Shown: positions 1-5,258 of the stretch, piece after piece | How positions within the stretch are numbered: position 1 is the first letter of the stretch | Layout: each line of letters begins with the position of its first letter | Assembly (NCBI GenBank): GCA_031273645.1 | Contig: JAISRM010000247.1 | Location: 1-7,371, forward strand | Reading direction: 5' to 3' | Length of the DNA: 7,371 nt | From: Endomicrobium sp. | GTDB lineage: Bacteria; Elusimicrobiota; Endomicrobiia; Endomicrobiales; Endomicrobiaceae | The notes under the pieces: model-generated | The model's input: only the letters and a program-made list of their open reading frames with translations | The model's database searches: none | Told to the model about the DNA's origin: nothing | Position numbers and translations under genes: made by a program

Positions 1-74
1 CAAAAAGAGTTTTAGAGATTGAACATCAAATATATCCGGAAGCGATAAAGAAAGTAATATTGTCTAAAGATTAG
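1..74 (+). CDS. 3' end of an unidentified forward gene (partial)
   Basis: Of the three forward frames, only the one starting at base 3 stays open until a TAG at 72-74; the other two hit stops within the first 22 bases. It encodes 23 residues ending in IYPEAIKKVILSKD, a charged, helix-like tail with no recognisable motif. The stop lies 31 bases from the 3' end of the leftward DUF6056-like gene, so the two genes converge. I see no hairpin plus T-run between them. The fragment is too short to assign a function, and a short open stretch could also arise by chance. The sensible stop position at a convergent junction and the codon choice, which resembles the neighbours, are the support for it. Confidence 0.5.
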   Translation, partial: KRVLEIEHQIYPEAIKKVILSKD

Positions 75-105
75 GCGGCAAAACAGCTCGTATAAATTGA
101 TTTCT

Positions 106-1473
106 TCATATTTGAGGAATGCTTTCTATTAAGAGATTATATCTTTGCGCTATAGAGTAATATACCGCTTGTTTTATCTTATAAAATAATTCAAAATCTT
201 TTGGCGGATAGCATACTAAAACCACAAACATCAATAAACTTACAAAAGCAAGCGCCCCCAATATAATGTAAAAGATTTTCTTATTTTTGGAATTTGTAAA
301 CTCCAATTCTCTAAAAAGCAGCATTGAAGCTATTATAAAAGAAAAATTCATACAAGCGTAAGTTCTCGTCTGCGAAGCCCAAACGGTAGGCGACAACATC
401 ATCTCCATTCTGCTTGCAAAACCAATCAGCAAAATAAAACCGCACAACAGCCTGCTTTTGACATTTTTAAAAGCATGAACCGTTAAATACGCCAAAGCAA
501 AACATATAAGCAGGATTAAAATAAAAATATAAGCGTCTCTTGCTCCGTACATATATACGGCATATTTTTGAAAAGCAAACAGATAACCGAGAGTAAAAAT
601 TACCGCAGCAGTTGCCGACCAAACAATTTTTACCGAATAATGAATGTGTTTTTGCCAAACAAAAGCCGATAAAATAATAAGAAACATTAAAAACGGAGCA
701 TTTGGTTTAAAGAAAAAATGATAAAGCGAAGAGCTGAAAGCAATTTCCATTCTATTAAAAAAAGTCAAATCGTAAAAACCGTCGAAATGAGCGTTTGCTT
801 CTTCAAGTCCGCGCGCTTCATTTCCGGGACAAGTCAATATAAAAAGAATCTCGGCTATAATCAATGCAAACTGTACGGTTATAAATAAGTTTATTTTTTT
901 ATTTTTAAGCAGATAAATAATAAAAATCAAATATACTATAAGAATAAGACCCGCGTACTGCTCGGCGTTGCAGGCTATTATTACAGACAGTATATAAACG
1001 GGATATTCCAATTTGCTAATTTGTTTTTGTTCATATATTTTCTTTATGGGGATAAACGCAATCAGCATAAAGCACAAAGGCCAAAGATAATTTATCCAGC
1101 TTACGTACCAGCCCGTCGTTATCATATCGGTAAACGGATATAACAAAACTAAAGCGCATGATATAAAAGCAAATTTTGCGTTTCTTGCAATGCCAAACAG
1201 ATAGTTTATGCAAAACGCCGTCAAAGTTATCAATGCGGAATATGCAAATATGCCTAACAGTTTGTATTTTATAAATATAATTCCGAAGAATCCGATTATT
1301 AAACGAGACGACCACTGAAGATATGTTTCTTTTAACGTTAAAAATATACGGTAAATTTTACCGGTTGCAACAGTCGCCAAATCGTCGGCGATATAAGGGA
1401 TAAAAAACTGAAATGAAAAGAAAATCAAAAATAATAACAGGTAAGGTAAAATATATAAATAGGATTTTTTCAT
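106..1473 (-). CDS. Polytopic membrane protein, DUF6056-like; candidate GT-C type glycosyltransferase
   Basis: A 455-residue integral membrane protein with about ten or more hydrophobic segments, beginning with a Lys-rich N-terminus and a first helix at about 5-27. Just after that helix is an Ala-Asp-Asp (29-31), followed by W54-S-S-R57. Further conserved-looking blocks are GWYVSWINYLWP (121-132), N169-A-E171 and CPGNEAR (215-221). This pattern of an early acidic pair in the first outside loop, a W-x-x-R, an aromatic NYLWP block and a PGNxxR loop matches my memory of DUF6056 proteins, which resemble GT-C polyprenyl-linked sugar transferases. Function is inferred, not shown. The ATG is preceded directly by an in-frame TAA; a GAGG about 12 bases upstream overlaps the stop of the preceding gene. 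It is the last gene of the leftward operon, 14 nt after the GtrB-like gene, the position held by the type-specific transferase in gtr cassettes. It could instead be a polymerase or a transporter of surface glycan. Confidence 0.75.
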   Translation of the reverse strand: MKKSYLYILPYLLLFLIFFSFQFFIPYIADDLATVATGKIYRIFLTLKETYLQWSSRLIIGFFGIIFIKYKLLGIFAYSALITLTAFCINYLFGIARNAKFAFISCALVLLYPFTDMITTGWYVSWINYLWPLCFMLIAFIPIKKIYEQKQISKLEYPVYILSVIIACNAEQYAGLILIVYLIFIIYLLKNKKINLFITVQFALIIAEILFILTCPGNEARGLEEANAHFDGFYDLTFFNRMEIAFSSSLYHFFFKPNAPFLMFLIILSAFVWQKHIHYSVKIVWSATAAVIFTLGYLFAFQKYAVYMYGARDAYIFILILLICFALAYLTVHAFKNVKSRLLCGFILLIGFASRMEMMLSPTVWASQTRTYACMNFSFIIASMLLFRELEFTNSKNKKIFYIILGALAFVSLLMFVVLVCYPPKDFELFYKIKQAVYYSIAQRYNLLIESIPQI

Positions 1474-1487
1474 TTATTGATGTCGCC

Positions 1488-2423
1488 TCAAAAATTAATT
1501 CTTTCTTTTTCTATAACTAAAGGGCGTTTCATAACCTGCGTTAAAATCATGCCGATATATTCGCCCGTTACTCCTAAAAAAAACAGCTGAACGGAGCCGA
1601 GAAAAAATATGCCGATAACAGCCGGAGTCATTCCGGCGGGATATCTATACCAAAAAACAAGCTTTAAAATTAAATAAACAATGCCTAATATAAAACTTAC
1701 AATGGAAAATGCAAATCCTAAAAAAGCGGCAAGTCTCAACGGGACTTTGGAATGATTTGTAAAGCCTATCATTGCATTGTCGTATAAAGAGTATAAATTG
1801 TTTTTTGTAATTCCGCGCTTTCTTAACGGCTGTTTAAAAGAGACGACGGCTTTTTGATAGCCGAGTTCGCTTACAATACCTCTTAAATAAGGATAGGGAT
1901 CGTTGATTTCTCTGAGCTTTTTTACAATTTCGCCGTCGTATAAACCAAAACCGGTAGCGTTTTGCGTTAAGTCGGCGCCGGTATCGGTTGTCAAACTTAA
2001 AATTTTGTAGTATGCCTTTCTTATCAAAAACAAAAAGAACATCTCCTCGCTCTTATTCTTTTGGGCAAAGACAGCCTTATTTCCTTCTTCCCATTTTTTT
2101 ATAAAATCAGGTATCAGTTCCGGGGGATCTTGAAGATCTGAAGCCATATAAATTACGGCATCGCCTTGAGCCTGCAATATGCCGTAATACGGAGAGCGTA
2201 TATGCCCGAAATTTCTGGTATTGACGATAATTTTAAAATTCTTATCTTTTGAAGCTATTTCTTTTAGTTTGTTTAAAGTGCCGTCTGTAGAAGCATTGTC
2301 AAGAACTATCTGCTCGTATTCGTAATTTGGTTTTAATTTTTCAAACTGCTCTTTAACGCGCCGGTAAAGTTCTTCTATATTATCCTGCTCGTTATATGCG
2401 CTTGAAACGACGGATATTTTCAT
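1488..2423 (-). CDS. Family 2 glycosyltransferase, GtrB/DPM1-type polyprenyl-phosphate glycosyltransferase
   Basis: A 311-residue protein with a GT-A catalytic domain followed by two membrane helices. Visible motifs are the N-terminal SSAYNE (7-12, nucleotide binding), DNASTDGT (42-49), the DLQDPPE block (96-102) that carries the DxD-like metal-binding aspartates D96 and D99, TGFGLYD (157-163), and the basic RKRGITKNNLY (201-211) that corresponds to the R-x-x-G-x-S-K-Y region of GtrB-type enzymes. Hydrophobic hairpins lie at about 228-256 and 264-296, and the tail P301...INF is typical of the family. Such enzymes transfer a hexose from a nucleotide sugar to undecaprenyl (bactoprenyl) phosphate on the cytoplasmic face. 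The start overlaps the stop of the GtrA-family gene by four bases (ATGA), and a GGAGG (2428-2432) sits 4 nt upstream inside that gene, so translation is probably coupled. The sugar donor cannot be read from the sequence; ArnC-like or dolichol-phosphate-mannose-synthase-like specificity remains possible. Confidence 0.92.
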   Translation of the reverse strand: MKISVVSSAYNEQDNIEELYRRVKEQFEKLKPNYEYEQIVLDNASTDGTLNKLKEIASKDKNFKIIVNTRNFGHIRSPYYGILQAQGDAVIYMASDLQDPPELIPDFIKKWEEGNKAVFAQKNKSEEMFFLFLIRKAYYKILSLTTDTGADLTQNATGFGLYDGEIVKKLREINDPYPYLRGIVSELGYQKAVVSFKQPLRKRGITKNNLYSLYDNAMIGFTNHSKVPLRLAAFLGFAFSIVSFILGIVYLILKLVFWYRYPAGMTPAVIGIFFLGSVQLFFLGVTGEYIGMILTQVMKRPLVIEKERINF

Positions 2424-2806
2424 TTTGCCTCCGCATTGTTTTTAAATACAAAATTTTTATTTACGATAAAAGATATTAAAGCAAAAGGAATTGCCAAAAT
2501 AAGCGCGTTTACATACATGTCGTCGCTAAAAAACGTTTTTAATAATTTTAATCCGGCAATATTTAAAAGGTATATCGCGATATAGACGGCAAAAAAACTA
2601 AAAATCAGAGTATTGTCGCGGTTTTTAAATACTATAACTCCTATGGTTTTAAAATTAAAAAGTATTCCTAAAAATGTCGAACATAGGGCAGACAGCGCAT
2701 AATGAAAACCCGCCGATAAAAATAACGCATAGACGCAATAAGCAAATAGAGTATTTAATGCTCCGATGAATAAAAATTTTATAAATTGTTTTTTTATTAT
2801 ATGCAT
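2420..2806 (-). CDS. GtrA-family membrane protein
   Basis: A 128-residue protein, the usual GtrA length, with four hydrophobic helices at about 10-30, 37-58, 67-90 and 98-115. The N-terminal QFIKFLFIGALNTL (7-20), the loop after helix 2 (N51-F52 ... V59-F60-K61) and the final VNKNFVF (115-121) fit the GtrA-like family. GtrA proteins are thought to help flip polyprenyl-phosphate-linked sugars across the cytoplasmic membrane; the direct GtrB-like neighbour supports that. The ATG is two codons after the TAA of the methyltransferase gene and in the same reading frame. No Shine-Dalgarno sequence is visible (the bases before it read AAAAAAATAACAATTT), so initiation probably depends on ribosomes finishing the upstream gene. 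The next gene overlaps its stop by four bases. Confidence 0.9.
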   Translation of the reverse strand: MHIIKKQFIKFLFIGALNTLFAYCVYALFLSAGFHYALSALCSTFLGILFNFKTIGVIVFKNRDNTLIFSFFAVYIAIYLLNIAGLKLLKTFFSDDMYVNALILAIPFALISFIVNKNFVFKNNAEAK

Positions 2807-2812
2807 AAATTG

Positions 2813-3703
2813 TTATTTTTTTGCGATCACGGTTATTACCGCAGGTGAAAAAATGTCAACGGCCAATTGCAAGGGATGTAAAAGCATGCCGGCAATTCTA
2901 AAAACGTTATTTATCTTTTTTCCAAACATATTGGCTAAAGTATTGCTCATAAAAGGCATCTCCGCCCTTGAGTAATCAACGCGGGCAAAATCTAAATTTT
3001 TAAATAATTCTTTTATATTATTGTATGTAAAATGATTTGTATGATAAGGCGCGTACCATGAATGGCTGAATTTGCCAAAGACTCTTGATTGTCCGCTGAA
3101 AGCATTTGGAACTTCTATTATTAAACTGCCGCCGGCGCTTATTTTTTCTTTCAATTGTTTTAAAAGTTCTAAGGGATTTAGCGTATGCTCTAAAACGTGG
3201 CGTAAAAATATTACGTCGTATTTAGCGCCGTCTTTTAAAAAATCGTCCGTAAACAAATAATCTATATTGCCTAAACCTTTAAGTTTTTCGGGAACTTCTT
3301 TTGCAAAATCAACAGCATATACTTGCGAGTTTGGAAAAAGTTGTTTCATGGAAATCGCATACAATGCGTTGCCGCAGCCGAAGTCAACGAAAGTTTTTGG
3401 AACGGTTTTTAGTTTGCCGATATATTTTTTGATTTGTCTTTTTGAAAAAAAAGTTTTTAAGCGTTCAAAAATGCGATTGCTTTCATCGAAGTTAGACGTG
3501 TTTCTTGTTTGATATAATAAATGCAGAGTTTCTTTTGTCGGTCTTTGCAAAGTGTATAACATTTTACAAGACACGCACTCGGTTATATCGAAAGTTCCAA
3601 AATTTGAAATGTCAAAATCTTTTCTTTGAAAAAGCGTTCTGAAGTTCTTGCCGCCGCAAATTAAGCATTGTTCTATATTTTCAAACTCAATTTTAGAGTT
3701 CAT
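2813..3703 (-). CDS. Class I SAM-dependent methyltransferase with N-terminal zinc-finger motif
   Basis: A 296-residue soluble protein. An N-terminal CLIC (C13, C16) and CVSC (C43, C46) form a four-cysteine zinc-ribbon-like module, seen in many methyltransferases of sugar and cell-surface clusters. The Rossmann domain follows: motif I VDFGCGNALYAI (106-117), an acidic residue ending strand 2 (D132), the RHVLEHTLNP block (168-177) and GGSLIIEVPN (191-200), then HFTYNNIKELF (224-234), all typical of the Methyltransf_23 group. The start is bounded by an in-frame TAA five codons upstream, and AAGGGAG lies 4 nt before the ATG. It is the first gene of the leftward operon, behind a recognisable promoter. 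The genes that follow suggest it methylates a sugar, nucleotide sugar or lipid-linked glycan, but the substrate is inference; this fold also serves small-molecule pathways. Confidence 0.88.
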   Translation of the reverse strand: MNSKIEFENIEQCLICGGKNFRTLFQRKDFDISNFGTFDITECVSCKMLYTLQRPTKETLHLLYQTRNTSNFDESNRIFERLKTFFSKRQIKKYIGKLKTVPKTFVDFGCGNALYAISMKQLFPNSQVYAVDFAKEVPEKLKGLGNIDYLFTDDFLKDGAKYDVIFLRHVLEHTLNPLELLKQLKEKISAGGSLIIEVPNAFSGQSRVFGKFSHSWYAPYHTNHFTYNNIKELFKNLDFARVDYSRAEMPFMSNTLANMFGKKINNVFRIAGMLLHPLQLAVDIFSPAVITVIAKK

Positions 3704-3737
3704 CGCGCTCCCTTGTTAAAAACAATTATTTGCAGCT

Positions 3738-3766
3738 ATTTTAGCGCTTTTTGATATAATATTCAA
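3738..3766 (-). promoter_or_regulatory. Leftward sigma-70-type promoter for the methyltransferase-gtr-like operon
   Basis: On the minus strand, TTGAAT (3766-3761) and TAAAAT (3743-3738) are separated by exactly 17 bases (3760-3744). These match the -35 and -10 consensus at 4/6 and 5/6 positions. Transcription would start near 3731, giving an untranslated leader of about 28 bases that contains the AAGGGAG ribosome site. The -35 box abuts the TATAAT of a rightward promoter-like element, so the two could compete for polymerase. Confidence 0.55.
3748..3760 (+). promoter_or_regulatory. Rightward extended -10 element, distal copy (purB P1)
   Basis: TTTTTGATATAAT contains a perfect TATAAT (3755-3760) with the TGn extension (3752-3754) of extended -10 promoters. 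A TTGCAG at 3730-3735 lies 19 bases upstream and would be a poor -35. A second copy of the same motif sits 71 bp downstream, closer to purB. If used, this copy would give a leader of about 95 bases. Confidence 0.4.
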
Positions 3767-3818
3767 ATATTTAGAAAATTTGATGTTTTGTAATTTTTTT
3801 ATTTTTAAGAGCGTTTTC

Positions 3819-3831
3819 TTTTTGCTATAAT
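3819..3831 (+). promoter_or_regulatory. Rightward extended -10 promoter, proximal copy (purB P2)
   Basis: TTTTTGCTATAAT has a perfect TATAAT (3826-3831) preceded by TGC, an extended -10 box that can work without a good -35; the -35 region (about 3803-3808, TTTTAA) is poor. Initiation near 3838 would leave a short leader of about 25 bases before the purB ATG, containing AGGAG at 3847-3851. This is the best candidate for the main purB promoter. Confidence 0.6.
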
Positions 3832-3862
3832 TTCAACAATTTATACAGGAGCGTAAAAACAA

Positions 3863-5158
3863 ATGATTTCTCGTTACAGTAAGCCGGAAATGGCTGCCGT
3901 TTGGAGTGAAGAAAACAGATTTCAAAAAATGCTCGAGGTGGAAATTTTTGCCGCAGAAGCTATGGCAAAACTTGGTCTTATTCCAAAAAAAGCCGTCGAA
4001 ACCGTAAAAAAGAAAGCAAAAATTAACGTTGAAAGAATAAACGAAATAGAGCTTACCGTAAAGCACGACGTAATAGCTTTTTTAAGCGCGGTTGTCGAAA
4101 CTACAGGCCCCGACGGCAGATTTTTGCATCTTGGAATGACCTCGTCGGACGTTTTAGACACCGCTACGGGAGCGCAGCTCAAAGAGTCGGCGCAGCTTAT
4201 AATTTTGGAAACGAAAAAGCTTGCTTCTCTTCTTGCAAAGCTTGCAAAAAAATATAAAATGACTCCGGTTATGGGCAGAACGCACGGGGTTCACGCCGAG
4301 CCTACGACATTTGGTTTAAAGGCTGCCGGCTGGTATTGCGAAATAAAACGCTCTATAGAAAGGCTTGAAATCGCCTTAGAAACGGTAAGCTACGGAAAAA
4401 TTTCGGGAGCGGTAGGCACGATGGCGCATTTAAACCCGAGCGTTGAACAATACGTTTGCCGCAAAATGGGTTTAAAGTCCGAGCCGGTTTCAACGCAGAT
4501 TATTCCCCGCGACAGACACTCGGTTTATTTTTCAACTATAGCCCATTTGGGCGCGGCGCTTGAAAGAATTGCCGTCGAGATAAGACATCTTCAAAGAACC
4601 GAAGTCGCAGAAGCCGAAGAGCCGTTTACAAAAGGGCAAAAAGGCTCGTCTGCAATGCCTCACAAAAGAAACCCGATAATATCTGAAAATATTTGCGGGC
4701 TTGCAAGGCTTTTGCGCGGCTATGCGGTTACGGCTATGGAAAACATCGCTCTCTGGCATGAAAGAGACATCAGCCATTCTTCGACGGAAAGGATAATGTT
4801 TCCCGATGCTTCTCTTGCCGTTCATTATATGCTTAAAAGAATGCAGACTTTAGCGGAAGGTCTTAGCGTATATCCTGAAAATATGCAGGCCAATCTCGAT
4901 AAAACTAAAGACGTAATTTTTTCCGGCACGCTTCTTCTTTCTTTAGTAGATAAAGGTCTTGCAAGAGAAGCGGCTTATGCTGCGGTTCAGGCGGCGGCTT
5001 TTGACGCCAGAGCAAACAAAATATCGCTTGAAGAAGCCTGTTTAAGAAGCGCAGACATAAAAAAACTTCTAACTTCCAAAGAAATTAAAAGAGACTGCGA
5101 TCTGAAGTCCCAATATAAAAACATCGGACATATTTTTAAAAGAATTTTTAAAAAATAA
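3863..5158 (+). CDS. purB: Adenylosuccinate lyase
   Basis: Encodes 431 residues, the same length as the Bacillus-type enzyme. This cytoplasmic homotetramer removes fumarate from SAICAR and from adenylosuccinate, serving both de novo AMP synthesis and the purine nucleotide cycle. Visible signatures are RYSKPEM (4-10, substrate phosphate binding), KHDV (67-70, with H68), TSSDVLDTA (93-101), GRTHGVHAEP (138-147, with the general-acid H141), and the fumarase/aspartase-superfamily loop GSSAMPHKRNP (261-271), whose S262/S263 supply the catalytic serine. The C-terminal ADSL_C-like domain is complete. The start is fixed by an in-frame TAA at 3854-3856, and AGGAG lies 11 nt upstream of the ATG. It stands apart from other purine genes here: it diverges from the glycan operon and is followed by a 100-base gap, so it is probably transcribed alone. 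Nothing looks broken; I see no PurR-box or riboswitch in its short leader. Confidence 0.97.
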   Translation: MISRYSKPEMAAVWSEENRFQKMLEVEIFAAEAMAKLGLIPKKAVETVKKKAKINVERINEIELTVKHDVIAFLSAVVETTGPDGRFLHLGMTSSDVLDTATGAQLKESAQLIILETKKLASLLAKLAKKYKMTPVMGRTHGVHAEPTTFGLKAAGWYCEIKRSIERLEIALETVSYGKISGAVGTMAHLNPSVEQYVCRKMGLKSEPVSTQIIPRDRHSVYFSTIAHLGAALERIAVEIRHLQRTEVAEAEEPFTKGQKGSSAMPHKRNPIISENICGLARLLRGYAVTAMENIALWHERDISHSSTERIMFPDASLAVHYMLKRMQTLAEGLSVYPENMQANLDKTKDVIFSGTLLLSLVDKGLAREAAYAAVQAAAFDARANKISLEEACLRSADIKKLLTSKEIKRDCDLKSQYKNIGHIFKRIFKK

Positions 5159-5178
5159 AATTTAAAAACTTTAAGCGT

Positions 5179-5199
5179 TTAACAAAACGTTTTTGTTAA
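5179..5199 (+). terminator. AT-rich inverted repeat after purB: weak terminator or operator
   Basis: TTAACAAAA (5179-5187) pairs perfectly with TTTTGTTAA (5191-5199) around a 3-base CGT loop, starting 20 bases after the purB stop. The stem has only one G-C pair and the following bases (TTTAATTG) are a broken rather than clean T-run, so it is a poor intrinsic terminator. It contains the CG-centred palindrome AAAACGTTTT (5184-5193), which would also suit a LacI-type repressor site in front of the downstream carbohydrate gene. The symmetry is certain; the role is not. Confidence 0.35.
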
Positions 5200-5247
5200 T
5201 TTAATTGCGACGGCGCAGTCTTAAAAGCGGCATCGTAAAATAATTTC

Positions 5248-5253
5248 AGAGGA
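5248..5253 (+). promoter_or_regulatory. Ribosome binding site that fixes the GH94-like gene start
   Basis: AGAGGA lies 5 nt before the ATG at 5259, and an in-frame TAA at 5241-5243 excludes any upstream start. Together these settle the N-terminus. No convincing -35/-10 pair is visible in 5200-5247; the TAAAAT at 5236-5241 lacks a partner and would start transcription too close to this site. Confidence 0.75.
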
Positions 5254-5258
5254 CTAAA

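Noticed and set aside
75..105. Bidirectional terminator between the convergent genes
   Set aside because: No stem of useful length and no T-run can be found in these 31 bases.
106..2806. Prophage origin of the gtr-like cassette
   Set aside because: No integrase, attachment site, tRNA gene or phage gene is visible, and base composition looks like the neighbouring purB; such cassettes also occur in ordinary glycan loci.
2766..2975. Forward 69-codon open frame
   Set aside because: It lies antisense to gtrA and the methyltransferase, both with strong family motifs, has no ribosome site of note and shows cysteine-rich low-quality protein sequence typical of a shadow frame.
3445..3452. Eight-base A/T homopolymer inside the methyltransferase gene as a phase-variation switch
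   Set aside because: The frame is intact and encodes an ordinary Phe-Phe; runs of 7-8 A or T are common throughout this AT-rich window, including outside surface genes.
3833..4182. Reverse open frames over the start of purB
   Set aside because: They lie antisense to the well-conserved purB N-terminus; their translations show no domain.
5205..5241. TTGCGA (5205-5210) and TAAAAT (5236-5241) as a promoter for the phosphorylase-like gene
   Set aside because: The 25-base spacing is far too long, and the resulting start would fall on the ribosome binding site.
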